Assembly (NCBI GenBank): GCA_958366985.1
Contig: CATXDC010000005.1
Location: forward strand, 62,001-126,000
From: an uncultured Oscillospiraceae bacterium
GTDB taxonomy: Bacteria > Bacillota > Clostridia > Oscillospirales > Acutalibacteraceae
Direction of reading: 5' to 3'
Length of the DNA stretch: 64,000 nucleotides
Under the pieces are notes generated by a model. That model was not told the origin of the DNA. It was given only the letters and a program-made list of their open reading frames with translations, and made no database searches. The position numbers were made by a program, and so were the translations under genes. Positions 1 to 8,552 of the stretch are shown piece after piece. The first letter of the stretch is position 1. Each line of letters opens with the position of its first letter.

Positions 1-640
1 AAATGATTGTATTTTTGTCAAGATCCTGAATATCATTTCGGTAGTCCATAAAGGGATTTCCGTAGTTGGTGTTTTGACGGTTAAAGTCAAGATAAAGATA
101 CTCATCGTTATCCTTTCCCTGAACAAGGGGATAGGAGATGCTTGTGCCGGGAATGTTTATCCAGCCGACAAAATCCTGATTGGCGGCATAAAGCTTTGCC
201 CATTTGATGTTCATGCCCTCAGGGAAGTCAACATCCGGATACTGTGCTTTGATTTTATCCCAGTTTTCTTCTGTGTCCTCCAAGTTTTCCATTTCGGTTT
301 TCCACTCATTAAGTTCACTGTAAGTTCCGTCGCTTTGCTGACGTTCTATAAATCTTCCGCCAAGGATAACGCCGCAGACGATGAGTACTATTAGGGCAAC
401 GAAGAAAATAATTTTTCTTATAATTTCCTTTGTACTGTCGCCTTTCCAGGGGAAGAGATATTTAAGGAATCTGATAAATGCAGATTCTTTTTTAACTTTT
501 TCTTCCGGAATCAGCCATGAAGTATCAGCAGAATTTTCTGAATCAGGTTCCAATTCTTCCGCTTCATAATTGTTTGCTAAATTCTCATAGTTTTCATCTT
601 TATCGGGAAGGTTGTTTTTGTTTTCAAAATCGTTGTTCAT
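1..640 (-). CDS. srtB: Class B sortase, C-terminal part cut by window edge
   Basis: Reading the minus strand from an ATG at 640 (AGGAGG just upstream) gives at least 213 codons running off the window edge. The protein has an acidic, Asn/Glu-rich cytoplasmic N-terminus of about 70 residues, one membrane segment at roughly 73-96, then a domain with GWINIPGTSISYPLVQG, a YLYLDF stretch and a NPFMDYRND motif, followed by DKNTII. That order is typical of class B sortases, which are membrane transpeptidases anchoring surface proteins or assembling pili. The catalytic His, Cys and Arg would lie beyond the edge and are not visible. It starts 14 bases after the cinA stop, so it is probably the last visible gene of the desulfurase-thiI-cinA unit. 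No substrate with a sorting motif is seen nearby. Confidence 0.85.
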   Translation of the reverse strand, partial: MNNDFENKNNLPDKDENYENLANNYEAEELEPDSENSADTSWLIPEEKVKKESAFIRFLKYLFPWKGDSTKEIIRKIIFFVALIVLIVCGVILGGRFIERQQSDGTYSELNEWKTEMENLEDTEENWDKIKAQYPDVDFPEGMNIKWAKLYAANQDFVGWINIPGTSISYPLVQGKDNDEYLYLDFNRQNTNYGNPFMDYRNDIQDLDKNTII

Positions 641-654
641 AGGAATTTACCTCC

Positions 655-1929
655 TTAATCAAAATCGTGTTCTGCTTCTTCCGGGGTAAGTTTGCCGATT
701 AGATATAATCTTGCAAGGTTAAGTGCATTTGAAGCCGTTACATAGCGGTTGTATTCTCTGTTATCGCCTGAACGTCCCGTTTCAAATTTAATGCACCAAA
801 CGTTATTTTTATCTGCAAGAGCTATAAAGCTCAATCCTGCCGGCTTGCCGCTTTCGCTGGGATCAGGACCTGCAATGCCGGTAACGGAAAGGGCAATATC
901 TGCGCCGCTGACTTTCAGTGCGCCTTTTGCCATATGGCAGGCAACCTCACGGCTGACAACGCCGTTTTTCTCTATGGCATCGTGAGGAACACCGAGAATC
1001 TGTTCTTTGATGTGGTTTGCATAGGATACTATGCCGCAGTCGAAAACCTCCGAAGAACCGGGAATTTCCGTTATCCTTTTTGCAATATAGCCTGCTGTAC
1101 AGGATTCCGCAAGACCGATTTTCATCTTCTTTTCTTTAAGAAGCTCTACAACCTTTTCCTGAATACTGGAAACGTCAATGCCGTATATAAATTTGCCAAG
1201 TCTACTTTCGATTTCCTCTATAACGGGCTTTATAAGCTCTTCCGCTTTCTCCTCATTTTCTGCTCTGGCGGTGACTCTCAGAAGTGCTTCACCATCTTTG
1301 GCATAGGGAGCCACTGTGGGGTTTTGCATATCGAGGAGCTCGCCGGCTGTTTCAGCCATCAAGGATTCTCCTATGCCGAAAGTGCGGACATTGTGTGAGA
1401 TAATAACCATGCCGGATTTTTCGGAAAGATAGGGCTTTACGAAATTATTGAACATGGGATAAAGCTCACGGGGAGGACCGGGGAGACAGATTATACACTT
1501 GCCGTCACGCTCCATAGCGCATCCGGGAGCAGTGCCGTGATCGTTTCTGAAAACTACTCCGCCATCTGGCAGATATGCCTGTTTGCGGTTTGTTTCGGGC
1601 ATTCCGCTTTTTCTGTGGCTGAAAAAGTCAAGCATACGCTGAAGACTTTCCTCATGAAGCACAAGGGGGATTCCCATAACTTCGGCGCAAATCTCCTTTG
1701 TTATGTCGTCGGCTGTGGGGCCGAGACCTCCAGAAGTTATTATTATATCGCTTCTTGAAAGGGCATGTTCTACGGCTTCACGCAGACGTTCGGGGTTATC
1801 TCCGACAGTAGCCTGATGCTGCATTGTAAAGCCCATTGCCGCAAGCTCTCTTGCAAGAAACTGTGCGTCGGTATTTAGAATATCTCCTAAAAGCAGCTCC
1901 GTTCCAACGGACAATATTTCGCATTTCAT
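655..1929 (-). CDS. cinA: CinA family protein (MoaB-like domain plus nicotinamide nucleotide amidase)
   Basis: This 424-residue protein is full length for two-domain CinA. The N-terminal half is a molybdopterin-binding-like domain with the motif TSGGLGPTADD at about 65-75. The C-terminal half has the CinA amidase signatures AESCTAG (about 274-280) and VTGIAGP (about 349-355). Members of the family deamidate nicotinamide mononucleotide and hydrolyse ADP-ribose, so they work in pyridine nucleotide salvage. It starts 33 bases after the thiI stop on the same strand and is likely cotranscribed with it. The link to competence is only historical. Confidence 0.93.
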   Translation of the reverse strand: MKCEILSVGTELLLGDILNTDAQFLARELAAMGFTMQHQATVGDNPERLREAVEHALSRSDIIITSGGLGPTADDITKEICAEVMGIPLVLHEESLQRMLDFFSHRKSGMPETNRKQAYLPDGGVVFRNDHGTAPGCAMERDGKCIICLPGPPRELYPMFNNFVKPYLSEKSGMVIISHNVRTFGIGESLMAETAGELLDMQNPTVAPYAKDGEALLRVTARAENEEKAEELIKPVIEEIESRLGKFIYGIDVSSIQEKVVELLKEKKMKIGLAESCTAGYIAKRITEIPGSSEVFDCGIVSYANHIKEQILGVPHDAIEKNGVVSREVACHMAKGALKVSGADIALSVTGIAGPDPSESGKPAGLSFIALADKNNVWCIKFETGRSGDNREYNRYVTASNALNLARLYLIGKLTPEEAEHDFD

Positions 1930-1961
1930 TTTATCGCTCTCCTTGGGAAATAAAGGATAAA

Positions 1962-3134
1962 TCAGGCGGTTACGGTTCTGATCTGAGCTCCGTTTACAGC
2001 TTTTTCCACAAGTTCTTCAAGAGGGATAAGCTGTTCCGCCTTTTCAATATCCCCTAAATTGGGACGTGTTTTCGGATGTTTAGGTGTAAACACTGTACAG
2101 CAGTCCTCATAGGGGAGAATTGAGGTTTCAAAGGTGTCGATTTTACGGGAAATTTCAATTATCTCATCTTTATCCATTCCTATAAGGGGACGGAATACAG
2201 GCATATTTGCCGCAGCGTCTGTACATGCAAGGGCATATATAGTCTGGCTTGCAACCTGTCCGACGCTTTCGCCTGTAATAAGAGCTTGGCAGTTTTCTTT
2301 TCTTGCAATTTTTTCCGCAGCTTTCATCATTGCACGGCGCATAATAAGTGTGAAAAGCTCTTCGGGACAGTTGTCCTTAATCTGCTCTTGAATTTCGGTG
2401 AAAGGTACGGTGAACATTGTCATTCTGCCGCTGTACTTTGCAACCTTTTCGAGAAGGGTTACAACTTTCATCTCAGCTCTTTTGCTTGTGTATGGGGGAG
2501 AGGCAAAATGGATTGCAGTAAGCTCTATGCCTCTCTTTGCCATCATCCATGCAGCGACGGGACTGTCGATTCCGCCGGAGATGAGTATTCCCGCTTTTCC
2601 TCCTGTTCCCACGGGCATGCCGCCGGCGCCTTTTATCTGAGTGCCGTGGAGGAAAATGTATTTATCTCTTACCTCTACCATTACGGTAACTTCCGGGTTG
2701 TGCACATCTACTTTAAGGTGGGGATACACTGAGAGCAGATGTCCGCCCATTTCCCTGCTGATTTCGGGAGAAGTAAGGGGAAATTTTTTATCTGATCTTT
2801 TAGCCTCTACCTTAAAGGTTTTGGCGTTTTTAAGTGCTCCTTCAAGATAAGCTCCGCTGATTTCGATTACCGTGTCAAAATCCTTTTCCACTGCTGCAGC
2901 ACGGGAAAATCCAGCAATGCCGAAAATTCTGCTCACTGCTTCCTGAGCAGCTTCAAAATCGCAGTTTTCGTCCTTAGGTTCGATTATAATTGTGGACTGG
3001 GATTTTATGTAATCAAAATCTCCTGCTGATTTAAGTCTTCTGCGAATGTTCTTAACAAGAATGTCTTCAAATGTGGAACGGTTAAGCCCTTTTAAAGCAA
3101 GCTCGCCGTTTTTAATAAGTATTACTTCTTTCAT
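1962..3134 (-). CDS. thiI: tRNA 4-thiouridine synthase ThiI
   Basis: The start at 3134 is chosen because AGGAG lies just upstream and this ATG overlaps the stop of the preceding gene as ATGA; an in-frame upstream ATG at 3164 has no comparable site. The 390-residue protein has the ferredoxin-like/THUMP region in its first 165 residues and the PP-loop SGGIDSP at about 186-192, which activates tRNA U8 by adenylation. There is no C-terminal rhodanese domain, as is usual in Firmicutes. Sulfur is therefore expected from the coupled cysteine desulfurase immediately upstream. Products are s4U8 in tRNA and possibly the thiazole sulfur of thiamin. Confidence 0.95.
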   Translation of the reverse strand: MKEVILIKNGELALKGLNRSTFEDILVKNIRRRLKSAGDFDYIKSQSTIIIEPKDENCDFEAAQEAVSRIFGIAGFSRAAAVEKDFDTVIEISGAYLEGALKNAKTFKVEAKRSDKKFPLTSPEISREMGGHLLSVYPHLKVDVHNPEVTVMVEVRDKYIFLHGTQIKGAGGMPVGTGGKAGILISGGIDSPVAAWMMAKRGIELTAIHFASPPYTSKRAEMKVVTLLEKVAKYSGRMTMFTVPFTEIQEQIKDNCPEELFTLIMRRAMMKAAEKIARKENCQALITGESVGQVASQTIYALACTDAAANMPVFRPLIGMDKDEIIEISRKIDTFETSILPYEDCCTVFTPKHPKTRPNLGDIEKAEQLIPLEELVEKAVNGAQIRTVTA

Positions 3135-4267
3135 CTTTTGCTCCTGCGTAAAAATTTTCTGCATTTATCTATGCCGTCAACAAGCATATCAATGTGTTCT
3201 TCTGTGGTAAATCTTGAAAGACTTACTCTCAATGCGCTGTCTATTCTGTCGGGGCTTATGCCCAGAGCCGTGAGGGCTTCGCTGCGATGCCCCTTTGAAC
3301 AGGCAGAACCTGCGGAAACATAGATTTCCATATCTGAGAGAAAGTTTATCATAGGTTCTGAGCGTATACCGAGAACCGAAAGATTGATTACATAGGGGAG
3401 TGCATTATCAGGAGAATTAATAACCACGTCGTCAAATTGTGAAAGCTTTGAAACAAGTCTTTCTTTGAGCTGTGACACTTTTTCGAGAGTTTTCTCAGGG
3501 TTTGGCAGAGCTGCCGCTGCTGCTCCAAAGCCTGCAATTGCCGGCATGGGTTCTGTTCCCGGACGTATATCGTGTTCCTGTCCTCCGCCGAAAATGAGAG
3601 GAGAAAGACGTATTCCTTTTTTAATGTATAATGCTCCGACACCTTTAGGACCGTGGATTTTATGGGAGCTTATGCTCATAGTGTCAACAAATGGGGTGAT
3701 TGTTCGCATATTCACTTTTCCGAAAGCCTGAACACAGTCGCAGTGGAAAAGAGCGGGAGAATGTTTTTCTTCGATAATACTGCGGATTTCTTTTATGGGC
3801 TGTATGCTTCCCGTTTCGTTATTTACTGCCATGACTGCAACAAGAATTGTGTTTTCGTCGATAGCCTCTCTGAAAGCTTCTGTGGGAATATTGCCTGAAC
3901 CATCCGGCGCAATGCGGGTGATATTAAATCCGTCGTTCTCCAGTGCGTCTATGCACTTTGCAACACTGGGATGCTCAAAAGCCGTTGTCACTATTTTATT
4001 GCCGCTTCTTTTCATGGAGCGTGCAGTGCCGAAAAGGGCAAGATTGTTGGCTTCTGTTCCTCCGGCTGTGAAAAAGAGCCTGTCCGTTTCGCAGCAGAGA
4101 ACCTTTGCCACCTTGGTTCTGGAATCCTTTAGCAGCTTTTCAGCTTCAAATCCCTTTTCGTGTAAGGATGAGGGATTACCGTATAGAGAGGTAACTGCCT
4201 CCATTATTTTATCGGCTGCCTCACGGCAAACCGGAGTAGTTGCACTGTTATCAAGATAAGCTTCCAA
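3131..4267 (-). CDS. Cysteine desulfurase, IscS/NifS type
   Basis: The 378-residue fold-type I PLP enzyme removes sulfur from cysteine. Visible motifs are the N-terminal YLDNSATTP, the His of FEHPSV (about 99), the PLP lysine in SSHKIHGPKG (about 203) and the catalytic cysteine in SAGSACSKG (about 323). It starts with TTG, supported by GGAGG about eight bases upstream. Its stop overlaps the thiI start by four bases, so translation is coupled, as in the B. subtilis NifZ-ThiI pair where a dedicated desulfurase feeds ThiI. A dedicated role in tRNA thiolation is an inference from that coupling; a general Fe-S role is not excluded. Confidence 0.93.
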   Translation of the reverse strand: MEAYLDNSATTPVCREAADKIMEAVTSLYGNPSSLHEKGFEAEKLLKDSRTKVAKVLCCETDRLFFTAGGTEANNLALFGTARSMKRSGNKIVTTAFEHPSVAKCIDALENDGFNITRIAPDGSGNIPTEAFREAIDENTILVAVMAVNNETGSIQPIKEIRSIIEEKHSPALFHCDCVQAFGKVNMRTITPFVDTMSISSHKIHGPKGVGALYIKKGIRLSPLIFGGGQEHDIRPGTEPMPAIAGFGAAAAALPNPEKTLEKVSQLKERLVSKLSQFDDVVINSPDNALPYVINLSVLGIRSEPMINFLSDMEIYVSAGSACSKGHRSEALTALGISPDRIDSALRVSLSRFTTEEHIDMLVDGIDKCRKFLRRSKR

Positions 4268-4306
4268 AAAAATGCCTCCGTTATTTATATACAGATATAC
4301 ATATTA

Positions 4307-4335
4307 AGTATACAACAAACTGGACTTCGTTTCAA
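4307..4335 (-). promoter_or_regulatory. Promoter of the desulfurase-thiI-cinA-srtB unit
   Basis: On the minus strand TTGAAA (4335-4330), a 17-base spacer and TATACT (4312-4307) form a near-consensus housekeeping promoter about 35 bases upstream of the TTG start of the cysteine desulfurase. Confidence 0.7.
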
Positions 4336-4491
4336 TGAACAAACCTTTAAAATTATACAATTAAATAATGCATAAGAAAGGATTTTAATTTTACAAAATT
4401 TACACATAAGGTATATTTTTATAATTTTTGGCAGATTATAAAGAAGAAGCTTTCTTGTATAACAACTACTTAATTTTTCGGGAGTGATTTT

Positions 4492-5844
4492 ATGGTAATA
4501 AAATCGAAGAGAAGCATTATAAAAGTTGTAAGCTTTATATGTGCTGCATTTGTTGCACTCAGTGCGGCGGCGATTTCCGGCTATGTAAGAGCGGAAAATC
4601 TTGAAAGAATAAACACTAATTCACAGCAGCGAGCGCTTACGGAGCTTACGACCTGTATGTCAAATATTCAGCAGGGTCTGAGTAAGGAATTTTATACAGC
4701 TACTGCTCCAATGGCCGAAAAACTGTCCTCCGAAATATGGCGTGAAGCGGCACAGGCCAAAAGTTGTCTGAGTGTTTTGCCGGTTTCGGATATACTCCTT
4801 GAAAACACCTTCAAGTTTTTGTCACAAGTAGGTGCTTTTTGCAGCAGCTTAAGTGAAAAAGCAGCCAGCGGTGAGAAAATCAGTGAAGAGGAATACAAAA
4901 GTTTAGAGGAGCTCATTAAATATTCAAAGGAACTCACTTCAAGACTTGAAAATATGTGTGCATATCTTGAAAACGGTGCACTTACATTTGAAAACACCGA
5001 TGAAGCAGTTGCAGCGATGGGCAAAGAAATGGACAGTATGAATTTTGAAACTGCTATAAGCGATGCAGAGCAGGCTCTTGTAGATTACCCAACTTTAATA
5101 TATGACGGACCTTTTTCTGACCATATACTTCAGAAAGAGCCTGAAATGCTCAAAGGAAAAGAAGAGGTATCAGAAGCTGCTGCCGCTGAGGCTGCTGCAA
5201 ACTATTCGGGAATACCTGTTGAAAAGCTTAAGCGTGGAGAAGATGAAAACGGCTCACTGGCTTCCTACACTTTCAGCAGTGAGGAAGACGGAGTGGTTAT
5301 AAGCATAACCAAAAAGGGCGGATATCTTTCTTATATTCTGGGAAGCAGCTATGCCGGAGTATCAAAGCTTTCAGCGGAAGAAGCCGTTGAAAGAGGTCTT
5401 AAATATCTTGAAAGTCATGGCATCAGCAATATGAAAGAAAGCTATTATTCAATAAACGATGGAATATGCACAGTAAACTTCGCTTATGTGCAGGATGGAG
5501 TTATCTGCTATCCGGATCTTATAAAGGTCAGCGTTGCAATGGATACGGGAAAAATCATCTCCTTTGACGCAAGAGGATATCTTGTAAATCACTTTGCAAG
5601 AAGTGACGTTAACCCTCTTCTGACAGCGGAAAATGCAAAAAAATCTTTGAGCCCCTATCTTACCGTTAAAGATATAAAAACTGCGGTTATTCCCACTGAT
5701 TCAGGCAGTGAGGTGCTTTGCTATGAATTCTGGTGTGAGGGAACAGGCAATGAGGAATTGCTTGTGTATATAAATGCAGTCACAGGCGAAGAGGAGAATA
5801 TCTTTTTCCTGCTGTACAGCGATAACGGTATACTTGTAAGATAA
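4492..5844 (+). CDS. ypeB: Germination protein YpeB-like
   Basis: The 450-residue protein has an N-terminal membrane anchor (about 11-30), a long helical region with tracts such as MSNIQQGLSKEFYTA and YPTLIYDGPFSDH, and C-terminal repeats of the PepSY type (ISITKKGGYLSYILG, EAVERGLKYLESHG). This matches YpeB, an inner-spore-membrane protein that stabilises and holds inactive the cortex-lytic enzyme SleB. No sleB lies next to it in this window, although the two are normally adjacent. A different cortex enzyme (SleC type) is encoded 18 kb away. The 224-base gap upstream shows no clear vegetative promoter, which would fit forespore expression. Confidence 0.85.
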   Translation: MVIKSKRSIIKVVSFICAAFVALSAAAISGYVRAENLERINTNSQQRALTELTTCMSNIQQGLSKEFYTATAPMAEKLSSEIWREAAQAKSCLSVLPVSDILLENTFKFLSQVGAFCSSLSEKAASGEKISEEEYKSLEELIKYSKELTSRLENMCAYLENGALTFENTDEAVAAMGKEMDSMNFETAISDAEQALVDYPTLIYDGPFSDHILQKEPEMLKGKEEVSEAAAAEAAANYSGIPVEKLKRGEDENGSLASYTFSSEEDGVVISITKKGGYLSYILGSSYAGVSKLSAEEAVERGLKYLESHGISNMKESYYSINDGICTVNFAYVQDGVICYPDLIKVSVAMDTGKIISFDARGYLVNHFARSDVNPLLTAENAKKSLSPYLTVKDIKTAVIPTDSGSEVLCYEFWCEGTGNEELLVYINAVTGEEENIFFLLYSDNGILVR

Positions 5845-5871
5845 AGTAAAAGGAAAACTAAAGAAAAAACA

Positions 5872-5935
5872 AAAAACCTGCGCACACAGATTCCCGCCTA
5901 AAAAGCCGGAAACCTGTGTGCGCAGGCACTTTTCT
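5872..5935. terminator. Strong hairpin between ypeB and a convergent small gene
   Basis: Arms CCTGCGCACACAG (5878-5890) and CTGTGTGCGCAGG (5913-5925) form a 13-bp stem. An A-rich run before it serves as a T-tract for the minus strand, and CACTTTTCT follows it on the plus strand. It probably terminates both convergent genes. Confidence 0.8.
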
Positions 5936-5939
5936 GATT

Positions 5940-6191
5940 TCAGGAAAACCAGTCTTCAGCCACTTCGCCGAAATTACTTGGAAGAACGTTGTTTCGTGCC
6001 GCAGCTTCAAGAAAATCTACTGCCGCTTTTCGGCTGCTTGTCAGGCCGAAACAAAATGCCTTATTTTCCCCAGCTGTGCTTTGACTTATAACTCCTACGC
6101 CAAAACGCAGCTGTGATACACCGGAAATCAAAAGGCAATAAGATAAATTCCAGTTTTGAAAAGAAGCTGTCTGATGCCACTCGAGCTTCAA
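5940..6191 (-). CDS. Small protein resembling DUF6514
   Basis: The 83-residue protein begins with TTG; GAGGAGG sits eight bases upstream and there is no competing ATG. Its pattern (LSYCLLISGV, FGVGVI, a central GLTSSR, and an end of LPSNFGEVAEDWFS) resembles the small clostridial DUF6514 family, whose function is unknown. No signal peptide or membrane segment is seen. It is flanked by a strong terminator hairpin and faces ypeB. The real reading frame is supported by the ribosome site and the terminator; the family name is tentative. Confidence 0.65.
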   Translation of the reverse strand: MKLEWHQTASFQNWNLSYCLLISGVSQLRFGVGVISQSTAGENKAFCFGLTSSRKAAVDFLEAAARNNVLPSNFGEVAEDWFS

Positions 6192-6331
6192 TCAAATTTT
6201 CCTCCTCATCCTGACGGACGATATCCCTGTATCAATTGGATAAAAACAACATTACGAACCTAATTATACCATTTTGGTAATTTTTGTCAATAAAAACAAT
6301 CAAAAAAACTTACTTTGCTGTAATATGAGTA

Positions 6332-6361
6332 TTGACAAAAATGCATGATAAACATTAAAAT
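6332..6361 (+). promoter_or_regulatory. glnA promoter
   Basis: TTGACA at 6332-6337 is followed after 17-18 bases by TTAAAA/TAAAAT (6355-6361). Predicted transcription starts near 6368, only a few bases before the leader hairpin. Confidence 0.7.
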
Positions 6362-6370
6362 AATTTTGGA

Positions 6371-6415
6371 TAGGGCAAAACTTTTTCATCCGAACTGGTT
6401 TTTGCTCTTTTTTCG
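6371..6415 (+). terminator. Leader hairpin with U-tract upstream of glnA (possible attenuator)
   Basis: AGGGCAAAA (about 6372-6380) pairs with TTTTTGCTCT (about 6399-6408), including G-T wobbles, and is followed by a run of T. It lies between the glnA promoter and its start codon, about 80 bases upstream, so it would stop transcription before the gene unless relieved. Clostridial glnA leaders are known in several species to be controlled by ANTAR-type antiterminators; no such protein is in this window. Confidence 0.55.
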
Positions 6416-6499
6416 TTAAGCTGCTGCGTAGTTCTTTGCAGATGATTCGCAGTAACTTTACATAATGGATATTATGATCTTTATCAGGGGGAATTGAAA

Positions 6500-7831
6500 T
6501 TGGGAAGGTATACTAAGGAAGATATACTCAGATTGGCTAAAGAAAACGACGTTGCTTTTGTAAGGCTTCAGTTTACTGATATTCTCGGTACACTTAAAAA
6601 TGTCGCTATAACCGTAAGTCAACTTGAGAGAGCACTGGACAATAAATGTATGGTTGACGGTTCTTCAATCGAAGGATTTGTGCGCATTGAGGAGTCAGAT
6701 ATGTACCTTTATCCTGATTATGATTCCTTTGAAATTTTCCCGTGGGAGTCAAGACACGGTAAAATTGCAAGACTTATCTGTGATGTACATCTTTCTGACG
6801 GCACACCTTTCAGCGGAGATCCAAGAAACGTTCTTAAGAGAGCTATTGAAAAGGCTGAAAAAATGGGATACACCTTTAAAGTTGGTCCCGAATGTGAATT
6901 TTTCCTTTTCCAGACTGATGAAGAGGGCAATCCTACAACTATTGCCAACGACAAGGGCGGTTACTTCGATTTAGGACCCATTGACCTTGGTGAAAGCTGC
7001 CGCAGAGATATCTGCCTTGCATTGGAGGAGATGGGCTTTGAAATTGAGGCATCTCACCACGAGGTAGCTGAAGGACAGCATGAAATTGACTTTAAGTATG
7101 ACGATGCTCTTAAAACTGCCGATAACGTTATGACATTTAAATATGTTGTAAAGATCATGGCACAGCAGCATGGGCTTCATGCAACATTTATGCCAAAGCC
7201 TATTTACGGTATTGCCGGTTCCGGTATGCATACCAATATGTCACTTTTCAAAGACGGAAAGAATGTATTCTGCGATGAAAACGGACCTTATGGTCTTAGC
7301 AAAACTGCTCTTCACTTTATCGCCGGAATAATGGAGCATATCAAGAGTATTACTGCTATTGCAAACCCCATTGTCAACTCATATAAAAGACTTGTTCCCG
7401 GCTATGAGGCTCCGGTTTATATAGCCTGGTCTGCTTCAAACAGAAGCTCACTTATCCGTGTTCCCACAGCGAGAGGCGCCGGAACAAGAGTTGAGCTCAG
7501 AAGCGCAGACCCTGCATGCAACCCCTATCTTGAAATGGCTATTTGCCTTTTTGCAGGTCTTGATGGTATTGAGAGAGAGCTTATGCCCCCTGAGTCAACA
7601 AGCCGCAACATTTATGATATGACTGCTGAAGAGAGAGCAGCTGACGGAATCGAAACTCTTCCTGCATCTCTTGAGGAAGCACTTCGTCACTTTAAGAAGA
7701 GTAAGTTCTCAAGAAACGCTCTTGGCGATCATGTTTATGAAAAGTATGCCGAAGCAAAGAGCGCTGAGTGGGAGCAGTACAGAACAAAGATTTCCCAGTG
7801 GGAGCTTGACAATTACCTTGTAAAATATTAA
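6500..7831 (+). CDS. glnA: Glutamine synthetase type I (GSI-alpha)
   Basis: Glutamine synthetase condenses glutamate, ammonia and ATP. Residues seen include the conserved N-terminus RYTKEDILRLAKEN, GSSIEGF, the Glu-rich metal ligands in GPECEFFLF, GSGMHTN, and NPIVNSYKRLVPGYEAP. At about 443 residues without the adenylylation region it is the short GSI-alpha form of Firmicutes. Two in-frame TTG codons compete: 6494 lies only two bases from AGGGGG, 6500 lies eight bases away, so 6500 is preferred. A promoter and an attenuator-like hairpin precede the gene and a terminator follows it, so it is monocistronic. Confidence 0.96.
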   Translation: MGRYTKEDILRLAKENDVAFVRLQFTDILGTLKNVAITVSQLERALDNKCMVDGSSIEGFVRIEESDMYLYPDYDSFEIFPWESRHGKIARLICDVHLSDGTPFSGDPRNVLKRAIEKAEKMGYTFKVGPECEFFLFQTDEEGNPTTIANDKGGYFDLGPIDLGESCRRDICLALEEMGFEIEASHHEVAEGQHEIDFKYDDALKTADNVMTFKYVVKIMAQQHGLHATFMPKPIYGIAGSGMHTNMSLFKDGKNVFCDENGPYGLSKTALHFIAGIMEHIKSITAIANPIVNSYKRLVPGYEAPVYIAWSASNRSSLIRVPTARGAGTRVELRSADPACNPYLEMAICLFAGLDGIERELMPPESTSRNIYDMTAEERAADGIETLPASLEEALRHFKKSKFSRNALGDHVYEKYAEAKSAEWEQYRTKISQWELDNYLVKY

Positions 7832-7844
7832 TAGTATTATCAAA

Positions 7845-7884
7845 GAACTCTGTGCATTAACTTTAATGTGCAGAGTTTTTTATT
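7845..7884 (+). terminator. glnA terminator
   Basis: AACTCTGTGCA pairs with TGTGCAGAGTT, followed by TTTTTATTT, directly after the glnA stop. Confidence 0.9.
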
Positions 7885-7953
7885 TAGCATGAATTTAGCA
7901 AAACCAACAAAAGATGTCTGTATTTGTAATGCTATATTTTAGCATAAAAAGTG

Positions 7954-8022
7954 TTGACTATTAAGAAATGTGGGTGTAAACTGTAATGGTTAACTGATTA
8001 ACTATTAACATGTTAACTATTA
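7954..8022 (+). promoter_or_regulatory. Promoter and palindromic operators of the MarR-ABC operon
   Basis: TTGACT (7954-7959), a 17-base spacer and TAAACT (7977-7982) form the promoter. Immediately downstream lie GTTAACTGATTAAC (7989-8002) and the perfect palindrome TTAACATGTTAA (8005-8016), plus two copies of TTAACTATTA. Their position over the start of transcription suggests they are the autorepression sites of the MarR protein encoded next. Confidence 0.6.
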
Positions 8023-8042
8023 GAGGATAAGGGGACAAAAAA

Positions 8043-8552
8043 GTGAGTAATTATAAAATGGAAGTGGTTGGAAGACTAAATCAGCTTACTCTGCTTCACA
8101 GGATGAAAATCTACAAAGTGGCTAATGAGAGTGGAATCCATGCGGGACAAAAATTTATTCTCGATTATATTATCAGGAATGACCGCTGTACTCAAAAGGA
8201 AATTGCTGAAAAAATGCATGTTTCTCAGCCGTCAATTGCAATGAGCGTAAAGCGCATGGAAAAAGCTCAGCTGATTACAAGAACGGTAGATGAAAAGGAT
8301 TCAAGGACTAACAGGCTTTCAGCAACCGAAAAGGGAGTAGAGCTTATGAATAAGTGCCGGAAAATCTTTGATTCGGTAGATGACGACTTGTTTGCGGGAT
8401 TTACAAGCGAAGAGCTCCGAATATTAAAAGAGTATCTTGACCGCATGATAGTCAACATTTCAGGCAAGCAGTTCAGTCACGAAGATTTTTGCCGTCTTAT
8501 TGCAGAGGAAAAACAGATTTTATCAAATGATAAAAAGGAGGAAAAACAATGA
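8043..8552 (+). CDS. MarR family transcriptional regulator
   Basis: The 169-residue protein starts with GTG, eight bases after AAGGGG. It has the winged-helix core of MarR regulators: CTQKEIAEKMHVSQPSIAMSVKRMEK forms the recognition helices (about 55-80) and the wing carries DEKDSRTNRLSATEKG. Such proteins repress pump genes and release DNA when bound by small phenolic or drug-like ligands. Its TGA overlaps the start of the first ABC gene (ATGA), so the regulator and exporter are translated as a unit. Palindromes over its promoter indicate autoregulation. Confidence 0.9.
   Translation: MSNYKMEVVGRLNQLTLLHRMKIYKVANESGIHAGQKFILDYIIRNDRCTQKEIAEKMHVSQPSIAMSVKRMEKAQLITRTVDEKDSRTNRLSATEKGVELMNKCRKIFDSVDDDLFAGFTSEELRILKEYLDRMIVNISGKQFSHEDFCRLIAEEKQILSNDKKEEKQ

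Larger units (their letters stand above)
6192..6499. other. Intergenic region holding the glnA promoter and leader
   Basis: Apart from the promoter and leader hairpin listed separately, the region has an AT-rich stretch without open frames, then after the hairpin a second weak pairing (CTGCG near 6422 with CGCAG near 6450) before the glnA ribosome site. Confidence 0.6.

Noticed and set aside
3388..3642. Frames overlapping the cysteine desulfurase and thiI.
   Set aside because: They have no ribosome site and their overlap with full-length conserved enzymes makes them shadows.
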